The notes: a model not told the origin generated them from the sequence alone. Numbered from the stretch's first letter, positions 43,240-56,696 are shown. The stretch: 64,000 bases of DNA from Dryocosmus kuriphilus (GCA_038277395.1 CM076193.1:171098711-171162710); one strand, 5' to 3'. Made by a program: numbers and translations.

Positions 43240-44695
43240 CTCATAAAAAAAAATTGGACATTGGATTGGATTTGGTCATAGAACCAAGCTTGGATCCAAT
43301 TTGTTTATAGGATCCAATTTGCATATAGGACCCAATTTTTTTATATGGACCAATTTGGACATGGAACCAAGTTTTTACCCAATTTGTATATGGGACCCAG
43401 TTTGTATATAGGGCCCAATTTAGATATAGGAACCAATTTGGATATTAAACCAAATTTGGACAATTTTGTTTGGATATAGTCTGTGTATAGGACCCAATTT
43501 GTATATAGGGCCCAATTTGGACCCAATTTGGATTTCGGATCCGATTGGGATATATGGCCCAATTTGGATATAGGATACAATTTGAATATAGAATCCAATT
43601 TGGATTTAGGGCCCAATTTGTATATAGGGTCCGCTTTGATCATAGAACCAAGTTTGGACCCAATTTGGTTATAGGACCCAATTTGCATATAGGACCCAAT
43701 TATATATATATATATATAGACCAATTTGGACATAGAACAAAGTTTGGAACCAATTTTTATATAGGGCCCAATTTGTATTTACGGCCCAATTTGAATATGG
43801 GACCCAATTTTTATTTAGGGGCCGATTTGGTCATAGAACCAAATTTGAACCCAATTTGTTTATAGAACCCAATTTGCATACAGGGCCCAATTTTTATACA
43901 TGGACCAATTTGGACATAGAAACAAATTCGGAACCAATTTGTATTTAGGGCCTAGTTTGTATATAGGACCCAGTTTGTATATAGGGTCCAATTTGGACAT
44001 AAGCCCCAGTTTTGACAATTTTGTTTGGATATAATTTGCACATGCGGCCCAATTTGTATATAGGACCCAATTTGCATTTAGGCCTAATTTGGATATAGTG
44101 ACCAATTTGGACATATCACCAAGTTTGAGCCCAATTTGTATATAGGGTTCAATTTGGATTTGGGACCCAATTTGAATATAGGACCCAATTTGGATTTAGG
44201 ATCCAATTTGGGTTTAGGACCCAATTTGTATATAGGCGCCGATTTGGTCATAGAACCAAGTTTGAACCCAATTTTTTATAGGACCCAATTTGTTTATAGG
44301 ACCCAATTTGCATATAGGGCCCGATTATTATATATGGACCAATTTGGACATATAAAAAAGTTCAGACCCAATTCTTATATAGGGCCAAGGTTGCATATAG
44401 GACCCAGTTTGTATATAGGGCCCAATTTGGACATAAGCTCCATGTTTTGACAATTTTACTTGGATATAATTTGCATATAGGGCCCAATTTGCATATAGGA
44501 CCCAATTTGCATGTCGGGACCAATTTGGATATAGTGCCCAATTTGGACATATCACCAGGTTTGGGCCCAATTTGTATATAGGGCTCAATTTGTATACAGT
44601 AACCAATTTATATACATGATCCAATTTGTATATAGGATCCAATTTGAACCTAGGGCCCAATTTGGGCATATGGGCCAAAATGGGCCTATTGTAAG
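43240..44695. repeat. 18-bp-period tandem array with higher-order structure
   Basis: A basic unit close to CCCAATTTGGATATAGGA (18 bp) runs for 1.45 kb. A longer block (GACCAATTTGGACATAGAACC ... TTTTGACAATTTTGTTTGGA) recurs near 43450, 44010 and 44450, giving a higher-order period of 440-560 bp. As 18 is a multiple of three, long ORFs appear on both strands (GPNLYIGPNLD-type on plus, KLGPIYKLGPIS-type on minus). They are almost certainly not genes. (TA)9-like tract at 43701-43719. Confidence 0.9.
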
Positions 44696-44699
44696 CTAA

Positions 44700-45575
44700 T
44701 TTATGACATAATTTTTTTATTTACTTTATTTGACATTTATTATATAGATATGTGGCTTCTAATATTATTCAAATATTTCAAAGAGCTTTGAGACATTATT
44801 CCTGTAACACTGAAACATAGGTGCATTTTTTCTTATTTCTGTGTTTAATATTCGTCCTGAATTCAGGTAAATAATGTGAAAATAGCGACAGTGCTGCCAA
44901 GAGGCCAAAATAGAATTCAGATTTGCGAGATTATTCATCAGAAATTTTCAAACGTTTTTGAAAAACGTTTATGATATATTTCGAAATATTTAAGATCTTT
45001 AAAATGTTTGAAATATTCAAAAAAATTTTGAAATATTTGTGAAATTTTTTTAAAAATTTTTTAAGTATTTGAAATCTTTGAAATCTAAGTGATCGATTTT
45101 TAAATCTTTGAGAGCTTTGAAATATTTAAAATCTTTTTAAATATTTTCGTAATCTTCGTTAAATCTTTTAAAAATTTTAAAATATCTGAAATTTTTTACT
45201 AAAAAAGAGCAATTTAAAAAAAAATAATTGAATTTTAACTCAAAAAGATGAATTCTTAAACATAAATTTTATAGTTGATTTAAACGAAACAAAATTATTT
45301 TCAACCAAAAATATTTGAATTATTATCAATCAAAAAAATCTAAGAGTCTAAATTTCAATGAAAATATGTGAAGTTTTACCAAAAAAAGTCAAATTATCGA
45401 CAAAAAAAGTTAGCCTAAATTAAAAAATAGTTATATTTTCGACAGAAAAAAAACTTTCAACGGAATAGTTTAGTTTTTAACTTAAAAAGACCAATTTTGA
45501 ATAAAATAGTTGAATTTCCAACCAAAAAAAAAAAGAATTTTTGATCAAACATTTTTTACATTTTTTTAAATGAAC
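44700..45575. other. AT-rich degenerate repeat, no gene
   Basis: 44950-45200 consists of TTGAAATATTTxAAATCTTT-like repeats. 45230-45560 has ATTTTCAACxAAAAAxAGTT-like repeats, also seen at 53060-53340. Confidence 0.6.
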
Positions 45576-45707
45576 ACTTGATCCCATTTTTTTTATTGAC
45601 GAATTACCATTGTTTATTTAACGTATAAAACTTTTTTGTCACCTATTTATCACCTTTTTTGAAAAAAACTATCAACAATAAATCAATTTTCATAACAATT
45701 TACTATC

Positions 45708-46605
45708 CGAACAGCACGAAACGTTTTGAAAACGTTGTAGAAATGTTTTTTGGAAAACCATAAAATGTTCTGAAATTGAAGTGGAAAAAACGTTTTGAAA
45801 CCGTTTTTAAAACGTGAGATATGTCCATAGATTTTTCGGTACTTGAGAGTGGACCAGCGTTTTCAAACGTTCTTAAAACGTTTCGAAAACGTTTTTCTTC
45901 AATATGAATCTAAGCTGATGCTCTTGTGCTTCACCCTATGGAAAACGTTTTCAAAACGTTTTTGATCATCTATAAATTCAGAATAAAAATTTTTGATAAA
46001 TGTTTATAAAACGTTTCCAGAACAGATTATCAACATTTGTGAATCTTTCTGCAAACGTTGGGTGAATAAAAAAAATTTCAAATCAATGATTTTTAGAATT
46101 TTTCCTTTAATTTCCTTTATTTATTTTGATACAAATTTACAATTAGTCATTATTGACACAAAATTTGAAAAGCATTAAAGAATACAATTTGTACACGTTT
46201 TTAAATTACAGAATGCAAGAATATCTACACTACTTTGCACATATGTACACATATCATAATATGGTGGATATACAGATTACTACAAATTTGATTGAATAAC
46301 ATCGTTGATTATTCGGTACATAAATGCTTGGAAAACGGTTTTAGATAAATAACCCAGTCTAGATTTATATTGAAAATACGTTTTTTAAACATTTTTTGAA
46401 CGTGTTCTAAAAGTGGGAGAATTTTAGTAAACCTAAATTCATATTTTAAAAAACGTTTTAAAAATATTTTCCAAACGTTAGTTTACTCTCAAGATTTTTA
46501 ACCTTAATTTCAGAACGTTTTATGGTTTTCCAAAAAACGTTTCTGAAACGTTTTTAAAACGTTTCTGAAACGTTTTTAAAACGTTTTTAGGTTATTCGTG
46601 TTTGA
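45708..46605. mobile_element. ~0.9-kb inverted-repeat element rich in AACGTTTT
   Basis: Left arm (45708-45790, CACGAAACGTTTTGAAAACG ... GGAAAACCATAAAATGTTCTG) is the inverse of the right arm (46510-46605, CAGAACGTTTTATGGTTTTCC ... TTATTCGTG). More than fifteen AACGTTTT/AAAACGTT motifs lie in both arms and their flanks. The flanking 130 bp on the left (45578-45707) recurs right of the element (46608-46690 and 46850-46895), so it sits in or between copies of another repeat. Noncoding. Confidence 0.75.
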
Positions 46606-47310
46606 TTCCATTTTTTTTTATTGACGATTTACCATTCTTTATTTAAATTATAAAGCTTCTTTTTTTCACCTATTTATCACCTTTTTTTGAAAAAAACTTA
46701 AACTACTTTTTGTTAAATTAATAAAAAATATTATTAAATTTGTTTTAATTTATTTATTTGTACTAATTTTAATTTTATTAAATTTAAATATTATTTTGAA
46801 GTATTATTAGAGGATTTTTAATTTCATTCATATATTTTAATAGATATTTGCTATTAACAATAAATCAATTTTCATAAAAATTTACTAGCTAGCAATGTGC
46901 CATTGAAAGTTTCAAAACACGAAATTCTTGATCGAATGAAATTTTCATGAAGCATTTAAAAATTTTATAATTTCAAAATTTACAGTAAATTTGGTACTTT
47001 AGAGCAAGAGCAGTTAAAAAATAACAAAATGAGGAATCTTTCTTTTAAAAAATCTATAAAAGGTGTTTTAATAAAATCAGTATGTTTTGGTAAAAAAATT
47101 TCAAATTTGGCGCCAATTTTTGATTATGTTGCAAAATGCCGCAGTTCCTAAAATTTCATAAGCTTTGCTTACTTTGAAACTTTTTATTGAAACTTTCGAT
47201 GGGAAGTTTGAAAAAGCATAAATTTCTAACGCGGTACATTTAATAATATCAGAGAATCTCTGATAATATTAATACGCAAGGTTCGCAGAATCTATATACG
47301 GACCTGAGGT
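46606..47310. other. AT-rich repeat flank, no gene
   Basis: A second copy of the 45578-45707 sequence, split by ~150 bp (46700-46850), followed by unrecognised sequence. A perfect palindrome ATATCAGAGAATCTCTGATAT-like (47229-47253) is present. Confidence 0.55.
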
Positions 47311-48100
47311 GAACCACTTTCAAGCCGATTGGTAAAAGAATGGGAAAAGTTTAAATTTTAGAGCCAATTTTTTTTCGAAATTCAAGAAATTTTAATTTTG
47401 ATCCTCAAATATCAATCAGCTAACCCTCAAACAAGCTCATAACAAAAAAATTGGATATTTTTCATTGATAGTGGGGGTGCCAAGTGCCCTTACGACGGTC
47501 CTGAGTTGTCTGACATTTCAAGCTTTGTTATTTCAGTCAGTTTCAGTGATTTCAACGTTTGGATTTGTTTAAATGGCTTACAATTAGGCAATTTAGAAAT
47601 TTTCTCATTGTTGAATTAATGAAACAAAAGAAGAAAATGGATGACACGAGATTAAAAGTTCTGGAAGAAATTAGATTGTGAGGAGTCGATGGAGTTTGGC
47701 GGGAAATTCTCCAACACGAATTGAAGAGTAAGTAATAATTAAACAATTCCTTACAGGTTTATTCTGATATTTTTGTAAGATTTGTTTTTAAAAATTTTCC
47801 AAAAACATTGATTTTTTGTTGAAAGTTGTGAGAAAAAAAAGACAAAGATTGTGTGAATTGAGGTTAGGGTGCTTCTTAACATTCAATTTGCTCTCGATCC
47901 TTTGCGTGATTTTGATGGAAAAAGTGAATAAAAGACGGAGTTTGAATAAAAATATCAGAATCGTATTACTTTGTGAAAACATTTTTTGTGTTGAAAAACA
48001 ATTTTTATTCAAGATGTATAAAAAAACGTATTTTTTGTGTTGGAAATCTTTTGACATTTTTGTTTACAAAATTTCATCAGTTTACGATACAAAATAACGA
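47311..48100. other. Dispersed repeat and unassigned sequence
   Basis: 47320-47460 is the second copy of 43115-43260. 47616-47730 contains an ORF-like stretch broken by one TGA with a GTAAG donor (about 47731). 47816-48097 is an AT-rich ORF opposed by another on the minus strand. None is supported as a gene. Confidence 0.4.
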
Positions 48101-51100
48101 TTTAATAATGATTCTGGGATGGGTTTCAGTCGGCGACCCAGACCGCTAGCTTAATCGGATTAAATTGAGTGTAGTACATTTTGAAAATTATAGGTTATGT
48201 AAGTTGCAGTTTTATTTATGAATAAAATTAAAATGTAAAAAAAATCAACAAGAATATGACCGATTTCGTTTTGAAAGTCGAAAAATGAAATATTAATAAT
48301 AAGTATAGTTTTATTTCATTACAAAAATATGTATTTATTATCGATATTTTTCTCCATCAAAGCAAATAACTTTTTATTGACTTTCTCTCGTTTGTTTTAG
48401 AAATAATATGCTTGAAAATTATACAAATAGCAAATTTAAATATATTCAAAATTAAAATTATTAATTTATTCAAAACTTATTTTTAAAAAATTAAAATTAC
48501 TATTAAAAATTTAAAGAAATTAAAATTATTACTATTAAAATAATGATAATTTAAATTAATTTAAAAAATTACTAATAATAAATATTTATTTATAAAATAA
48601 ATAATATTAATAATTGATAGGCCTAATAAAAAAAGACAAAAACAGTACAAATTAACAATAACAAAAATGGTTGAAAATACAAATTAACGAATTATAAACT
48701 ATCCGACATTTAAAATAGAGAATCTTTAATTACCGAAAAATAAAAATTCGGAATTATACGAATAACAAATTTAAAAATATCCGAAATTAAGATTATTAAT
48801 TTATTCATTTATTTATAATTTATTTTTAAAAAAATTAGAATTATTAAAGTTAGAAAAATTAATTAACGAATTATAAAATATCCGAAATATAAAATATCAA
48901 GTTTTTTAATTATCGAAAAATAAATATTCTGAATTATACAAATAACAAAATTATTTGAAATTAAGATTATTAATTTATTAATTTATTTGTAATTTATTTA
49001 AAAACATTTTAATTGCTACTAAAATTATTAAAAAATTTAAAAAATTACAATTGTCACTATTAAAATTATTGATAAAATTTATTTAAAATTTCCGAAAGTA
49101 AATATTTAATTATGGAATAAATAATATTAAAATTAATAGAACTAATACAAAATGACAAAAAAAATACAAATTAGCAAAAAGGAAAATTGTCGAAAATACA
49201 AATTAGCAAAAAAGAAAATTGTCGAAAATACAAATTAACGAATTATAAAGTATCCGAAACTTAAAATAGAGGATTTTTAATTGCAGAAAAATAAAAATTC
49301 TGAATTATACGAATAGCAAATTTAAAAATATCCGAAATTAAAATTATTAATTTATTCGTTTATTTATTTATTACAGTTAGATAAATTAATTAACGAATTA
49401 TAAAATATCCGAAATTTAAAATAACAAGATTTTTAATTGTCGAAAAATAAAAATTCTGAATTATACAAATAACAAAATTATTCGAAATTAAAATTATTAA
49501 TTTATTTGTAATTTAAAAAAAAAATTAAAATTACCATTAAAATTATTTTAAAAATTAAAAAATTAAAATAGTTACTATTAAAATTATTGATCAAATTTAT
49601 TTAAAATTACAAAAAACAAATATTTAATTATGAAATAAATAATATTAAAATTGATAGGACTATTAAAAAATGACAAAAAAAAATACAAAGTAACAAAAAA
49701 GAAAATTGTCGAAAATACAAATTAACGAATTGTAAACTATCCAAAACTTAGAATAGCTAGATTTTTAATCATCTCAAAATAAAAATCCTGAATTATACAA
49801 ATAAAAAAATTTTAGATATCCAAATTAAAAATATTAATGTATTCATTTATTTATCATTTATTTAAAAAAAAATCAAATTACTATTAAAGTTATTATAGCT
49901 AAAATTTATTTCAAATTACCAATAATAAATGTTTAATTATAAAATAAATAATATTAATAATTGATAGGACTAATAAAAAATGACAAAAAAATAAACACAA
50001 ATTAACAAAAACGAAAATTGTCAAAAATACAAATTAACGAATTATAAGCTATCCGAAATTTAAAATAACAAGACTTTAATTATCGAAAAATAACAAATCT
50101 GAATTATACAAATAACAAATTTATAAAGGTCCGAAATTAAAATGATTGGTTTCTGCATTTATTCATTTTTTTTCAATTATAATCAGTATTAAAATTATTA
50201 AAAATTTGAAAAAATTACCCAAAATAAATATTTAATTATGAAATAAATAATAATAATAATTGACAGTGCTAGTAAAAAATGACAAGAACAGTACAAATTA
50301 ACATAAAAAGAAAATTGCCGGAAATACAAATTAACGAATTATAAAATACACGTATCCGAAATATAAAATAACCAGATTTTTAATTATAAATTATATAATA
50401 AATTAACTTATCATTTATTTTAAAAATTTTAAGTCACTATTAAAATTATTAAAAACCAAAAAAAAATGTAAAGTTAAAAAAATGAATTATTGTAAAATAA
50501 GTAATATTAATAACTGATAGGACAAATAAAAAATGACAAAATTCGGGTTCGTATTCATTCGAATTGAAAATTCGGTTTGGATCGATCCGAGTTCGGATTC
50601 ATTCGGATTGAAAATTTGGTTGGAATTGAGTCGGAATAATTTTTAACCGATTTGGATCGAACAATATTGAAAAAAATTTTCGAATATTCCCGGAATGGCT
50701 CGGATTCGTTCGGAATGGATTTCAACCCGAAAATTTCGCCAGGGTAATGCGTGATTACTTGCGTCCAGTTAGGACAGATTGCGACCAATAGAAAACAATT
50801 TATAATCTGATTAAACCCCATTGCAGGATGTTACTCCAATTGTCACCGAATCAACTTCCAATCAGAATGAATCGGATTCAACTATTTTCTTTTAGAAGGG
50901 TTCCATTGTAGAAGAAAATAATTTGATCCGATTCATTCCGATTGAACTATTTTTTAAATCGGAATGAATGATTCGGAGATGGGTTTCAGTCGGAGACCCA
51001 GACCGCTAACTTAATCGGTTTTAATCGGATTAAATTGGGGGTAGTACATTTTGAAAATTATTAGTTATGTAAGCTGCAGTTTTATTTATGAATAAAATTT

Positions 51101-53000
51101 AAATTAAAAAAAAATCAACAAAAATATGACCGATTTCAAAATCAGAAATACACATTAACGAATTATAAACTATCCGAAATTTAAAATAACAAGATTTTTA
51201 ATTATGGAAAAATAAAAATTCTGAGTTATACAAATAACAAATTTAAAAAGATCCGAAATTAAAATTACTGATTTCTTAATTTATTTTTTTTCCAATTAGA
51301 ATCTTTATTAAAAATATTAAAAATTGAAAAAATTTAAATTATTGTTATCAAAATTATTATTAAAATTAAGATTAATTTAAAATTACCCTAAATAAATATT
51401 TAATTTTGAAATAAATGATAATAATAATTGACAGGGCGAGTAAAAATGACAAGAATACAAATTAACAAAAAAAGAAAATTGTCGAAAATACAAATTAACT
51501 AATTATAAAATACACGTATCCGAAATTTCAAATAACAAGATTTTTAATTGTCGAAAAATAAAAATTCTACATTTTAAAATAACAAATTTAAAAATATCCG
51601 ACATTAAAATGATAAATAAATTTTAGGGCAAATAAAAAATGACAAAACTACGAAATGGTTCGCATCCATTCGGATTCGAAATTCGGGTTCGTATTCTTTC
51701 GAATTGACAATTCGGTTTGGATCGATCCGAGTTCGGATTTATTCGGATCAAAAATTTGGTTGGGATTGAGTCGGAATAATTTTTAACCGATTTGGATCGA
51801 AGAATATTGAAAAAAAATTTCGAATTTTCCGGGAATGGCCCGGATTCGTTCGGAATGGATTTCAACCCGAAACTTTCAGCAGGGTAATGTGTGATTACTT
51901 ATGTCCAATTAGGACAGATTGCGACCAATAGAATACATTTATTAATCCGATTAAGCCCGATTAAACCCGATTGCAGGATGTTACTCCAATTATCACCGAT
52001 TCAACTTCTAATCAGAATGAATCGGATTCAATTATTTTCTTTTAGAAGGGTTCCATTGTAGAAGAAAATAATTTAATCCGATTCATTCCGATTGAACCAT
52101 TTTTTCAATCGGAATGAATGATTCTGACATGGGTTCAGTCGGAGACCCAGACCGCTAACTTAATAGGTTTTAATCGGATTAAATTTGGAGTAGTACATTT
52201 TGCAAATTATAGATTATGTAAGCTGCAGTCTCATTTATTTATAAAATGTAAAGAAATAAATAAAAATATGATCGAATTTGTTTTCAAAAATTGAAAAATT
52301 AAATATTAATCATAAGTATATTTGTATTTAATTATAAAATACGCATTTGTTCTCAATCATTTTTTTCATTAAAACAAATAACTTTTTATTCACTTTCTCG
52401 CAGTTGGTTTACAAATAATATGCTTATAAATTATAAAGTAGAAATTATTAAAAATTGGCGACCTTATTGAAATTTTTAATTCATTAAGTTATTTAAAATT
52501 TATTTTAAAAAAAATTAAAATTAATATTGAAATTACTAAGAATTTAAGAAAAATTAAAATTATTACGATTAAAATTATTATTAAAATTAAAATCAATTTA
52601 AAGTTACCCTAAATAAATATTTAATTATAAAATAAATATCTTAATAATTGATATGGTTAATAAAAAATGACAAAAAATGCAAACTAACAGAAAATAAAAT
52701 TATTAAAAATACAAATTAACGAATTATAAACTATTCAAAAATTAAAATAACAAGATTTTTAATCATAAAAAATTAAAATTCTGAATTTTATAAATAACAT
52801 ATTTAAAAATATACGCTATTTAAATTATTATTTTATTAATTTATTTATCATTTATTTTAAAAAAATTAAAATTTCTATTAAATTTATTAAAAATTGTTAA
52901 AAATTAACAATATTACTAGTAAAATTATTATAATTAAAATTAATTTAAAATTACCAAGAATAAATATTTATTTATAAAATAAATAATATTAATAATTTAT
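48100..53000. repeat. AT-rich satellite array with higher-order unit
   Basis: A core unit of about 260-310 bp (ACAAATTAACGAATTATAAA, TATCCGAAATTTAAAATA, AATATTAATAATTGATAGG) repeats through the region, with doubled spacing (~510-530 bp) in places. A GC-richer module (GGAGACCCAGACCGCTAAC and ATTCGGTTTGGATCGATCCG) occurs at 50540-51060 and 51650-52200, with the module end alone at 48110-48170, giving a ~1.1-kb higher-order period. The two minus-strand ORFs at 50555 and 51623 are readings of this module. Confidence 0.85.
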
Positions 53001-54483
53001 AGGACTAACAAAAACTGAACTGAAAAAAGAAAATATAGATGGATTGTTAATGAAATTGTTGAATTTCAGTAAAAAATATACATATAAATTTTCATCTACA
53101 AAAGATGAAATTTTAACCAGAAATAGAGCAGGTAAATTTTAAACAAAAAATATTATTTTTTACCAAAAATAGTTGAATTTTCAACCAAAATATTTTAATT
53201 TTTCATTAAAGAAATAACACTATCCAACAAATAAAATAAATGAATTTTTGATAAAAAATAGTTATGTTGTCAACAACAGCAAAATTACTTTTCGACGGAA
53301 TAGTTTAATTTTTAACTGAAAAAAAAACCATTTTTAACTAAATAGTTTAATTTTCAAATTATTAATTAATTAATTAATTTATAATTTATTTAAGCTACTA
53401 TTAAATTTATTAGAAAATTAAAAAAATTAAAAATATTACTACTAAAATTATTATAACTAATATTAATTTAAAATTATCAAGAATAATTACTTATTTATAA
53501 AATAAATAATATTAATAATTTATAGGGCTAAAAAAAATTACAAAAAAATTAATACAAATTAACAAAAATTAAATTTTCAAAATTATTTGGCTAAAATTTA
53601 ATATTAATATTAAATTTTCACTCAATTAAATTTGAAAATGTTAATTTTTATAAATATTTTATGATAAAATTGTATCAAGATTAATTGAAAATATTTATAA
53701 AAATTAACATTTTCGTAATTACTTGAGTTAAAATTTAATATTATATTTAATATTTTAAAATTATTAAAAATTAAGTTTTAAAAATGATTTAATTAATTCA
53801 CTATTTTTTTTTCTAATTTTAAGGACCAAACTTTGAAATAAGTATTATAAAATAATATTAATTTCTAGAAAGTTGGCGAAAAGAAAATTCCCGAACTTGA
53901 AAAATCCCAAGAGTTTATAATATTACCGAAATTTAAAATTTCCGAATTTAAGGAATTACAAAAAATTTCTTTTAGTAAATATTACTTGTTGTCAAATTTA
54001 AAAATAATTTAAAATTAATATTCATTAAATTTAATAAACAAATAGAAATTAAACAATCATAACGTAAGCAATGTTTATTATTTTTTTATATTTTTTATTG
54101 AACGAATTGATAGTTCGTGATATGTCCTAAAAAATCTATTTTAAAAATTGTGCAAATAAAAAAAAATTAAAAAAAAGTTTATATAAACAAATCCCTCTCA
54201 GTTTTTAACATTATTCATTGAAAAAAAATGTTTCGTTTTTTTTTTCTAAAGTGCTGTATAAAAGATGTTTAAACTTGTAAATTTCTGTTGGTTATATCAC
54301 CAGAAAAAAATGGCACAAAAAAAGTGAGGTAATTTGAAATTTGATTTAAACCTCGTTCTTGAACACCGTGTGTGATGACCGAATTTTCGGAAAAAAAAAT
54401 TTATTCTGATTAAAAACTTGATAAAAATTGTACTCGTCCCATCCTAACATTCATATGATTTAAAAGAGAATCACGCATAATTT
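53001..54483. other. AT-rich noncoding with a long hairpin
   Basis: 53060-53340 repeats the ATTTTCAACxAAAAA motif of 45.2-45.6 kb. 53634-53725 forms a hairpin with ~27-bp arms (AAAATGTTAATTTTTATAAA / TTTATAAAAATTAACATTTT). No gene is seen in the rest. Confidence 0.6.
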
Positions 54484-54530
54484 TTGTTAAATAATTTTTG
54501 GTTTTATTTACTTTACACTTTTATTTCGCA

Positions 54531-54660
54531 GACAGATTCGAATAGAAAAAAGAAATCAAGGATTATCAGAATCAATCACAGGACAAGATGTGGGATGCCA
54601 ATGATAGGCTTCAGCAACAGCAAATCCTTCCTGGATTGGACGAATGTCGAAAGCGTCCCA
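54531..54660 (+). other. Exon-like segment of unknown gene
   Basis: Lies between acceptor-like TTTCGCAG (54530) and donor GTGAAT (54661). One frame reads DYQNQSQDKMWDANDRLQQQ, then ILPGLDECRKRP and looks coding, but it has a TAG close to its 5' end unless an AG at 54544-54545 is the true acceptor. Not matched to any family. Could be an orphan exon. Confidence 0.3.
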
Positions 54661-54764
54661 GGTGAATTTTTTTTAAAAATGATTTTCAAAAATTTTTCTC
54701 CTAAAAAAAATTTAAACAGGAACAGGAGATAGATGAACTTCACGCCAAATGTTCTGGAAAAAAG

Positions 54765-55575
54765 TCACACCCCTACCCCTTTCCAGTGTTTTGTGTGGAG
54801 CCGAAAAGCACCCCTGTGACTGGTCACAAAAATACTTTCAGTCACACCTCTGCCCTTTTCCAGTGTTTTGCGGGGGCAACCCTGTGGCTGGTCACAAAAA
54901 TACTTTCAGTCACACCCCTTTCATTTTCCAGGGGTTTGCGGGTGCACCCCTGTGCCTGGCCACACACATATTTTCATTCACACCCTGCCCCTTCTCATTG
55001 TTTTGAGGGGGCGGAAAGACACACCTGTGACTAGTTACACAAATACTTTCAGTCACACCCCTTTCCCTTTTCAGTGTTTTGCGGGGGGGGGGGGGGGGGG
55101 GGGGGGGGCACTCCTGTGACTGTTTACAAAGATACTTTCAGTCACATCCCTACTTCTTTCTAGTGCTTTGCGTGGGCACCCCTGTGACTGGTCACAAAAA
55201 TACTTTCAGTCACACTCCTTCTTCTTCAGTGTTTTTGCTGGGGGGGAGGCTCCCCTGTGACTGGTCACAGAAATACTTTCAGGCACACCCCTGTCCCTTT
55301 CTAATGTTTTGCGTGGGGCGGAAAGGCACCCCCGTGACTGGTCACCAAAATACTTTCAGTCACACCCTGTCCCTTTCCAGTGTTTTCAGGGGGGAGGGGG
55401 GTGCTGTGCATGGTGAGAAGAATATTTTCAGTCACACCCCTGCCTCTTTCTAGTGTTTGGCGGGGGGTGGAAAGGCACCCCTGTGATTGATCACAAAAAT
55501 ACTTTCAGTCACACCCCTACCAGTTTCCAATGTTTTGCGGGGAGTGCGAAGGCACTCCTGTGACTGGGCACATAA
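54765..55575. repeat. ~70-bp minisatellite (about 11 copies)
   Basis: The unit contains CCCTGTGACTGGTCACAAAA, TACTTTCAGTCACACCCC and TTTCCAGTGTTTTGCGGGG. GTGACTGGTCAC is a palindrome. One unit has an expanded G run (55083-55108, 26 G). Overlapping ORFs in three frames are by-products. Confidence 0.9.
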
Positions 55576-55689
55576 ATATACGCTATATGCATATACGTAC
55601 ACCATATTTATCGTCCATTTTCTCGAAAAGATTCAGTAAGAGCAAAAATGTTCTACAAAAAAAATATGTAGTTTTCGAAGTTCTACAAT

Positions 55690-56375
55690 GGTACTGTCAC
55701 CCAACTTCAGACCCGACAAAGTACCAGATAGGACCCTATAAGATTCTGTCGCGCGAGTAATTCGATTTTCTGATTTAAATGTCCATTGGAAAGCCGGATA
55801 GAACCAGATAGAAACCCCTTTTTGGTCTATTATCACCCAACTTTAGTTCCGACAAAGTACCAGATAGGACCCTATAAGATTCTGTCGCGCGAGTAATTCG
55901 ATTTTCTGATTTAAATGTCCATTGGAAAGCCGGATAGAACCAGATAGAAACCCCTTTTTGGTCTTATCATCCAACTTTAGTTCCGACGAAGTTCCGGGTA
56001 GGACCAGATAAGATTCCGTCGGGCGAATAATTTAATTTTCTGATTCTAATGTCCGCTGGAGCGCCGGATAAAACCAGACAGAAAAACATTTTCGGTCTTA
56101 TCACCCAACTTTAGTTCCGACAAAGTTCCGGATAGGACTATATAAGATTCCTTCCGGCGAATAATTCTACTTTCTGATTTAAATTTCTGCTAGAAATCCG
56201 GATAGAACCAGCTAGAGAACCCTTTTTGGTCTTGTCACCCAACTTTAGTTTCGACGAAGTTCCGAGTAGGGCCGGATAAGATTCCGTCGAGCGAATAATT
56301 CGAATTTTTGTTTCTAATATCCGCTGGAAAGTCTGATAGAACCAAATAGACAACCATTTTCGATCTTATCATTTG
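55690..56375. repeat. ~130-bp tandem repeat, five copies
   Basis: The unit CACCCAACTTTAGTTCCGAC ... GATAGAACCAGATAGAAACC starts near 55699, 55845, 55975, 56105 and 56238. The first two copies are nearly identical, the others diverged, so the left end was duplicated most recently. Confidence 0.9.
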
Positions 56376-56695
56376 TTAAATTTTTGACCTTGAAAATCAA
56401 ATTGGCGACAATTTTCACTATCATATTCGTAATCAGCGAGTCAGAATACATGGTTATACGAAGTTTCAAATTAACCGGAGGTAAGTGCTATTCGGAACTG
56501 CACCCATCGCTGATGCCAGAAACATGTTCGTGAGCTTATAAAAAATGTCGTTCTTCAAATATTAATTCATGAAATTTATTAATCTGATCAAAAAATTTGT
56601 ATCCGCGTTCACTTTCAGGAAATATAATTGTATGATGCAAAAAGTTACTGAGTCACACAAATTACCAATTTATATTGCACTTTTAAAAAATGTGT
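56376..56695. other. Unique AT-rich spacer
   Basis: A short ORF at 56569 runs on into the SINE copy and is not supported as a gene. Confidence 0.5.
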
Positions 56696-56696
56696 A

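Noticed and set aside
43341..44678. Repeat proteins (GPNL and KLGPI types)
   Set aside because: Explained by an 18-bp tandem repeat, present on both strands and in several frames.
47552..48097. Opposed short ORFs and a donor-like GTAAG at 47731
   Set aside because: AT-rich, low-complexity peptides with a TGA inside the only plausible exon. Not enough to call a gene.
50555..51865. Two related minus-strand ORFs of 80-88 codons
   Set aside because: They fall in the two copies of the satellite's GC-richer module; no domain and no splice context.
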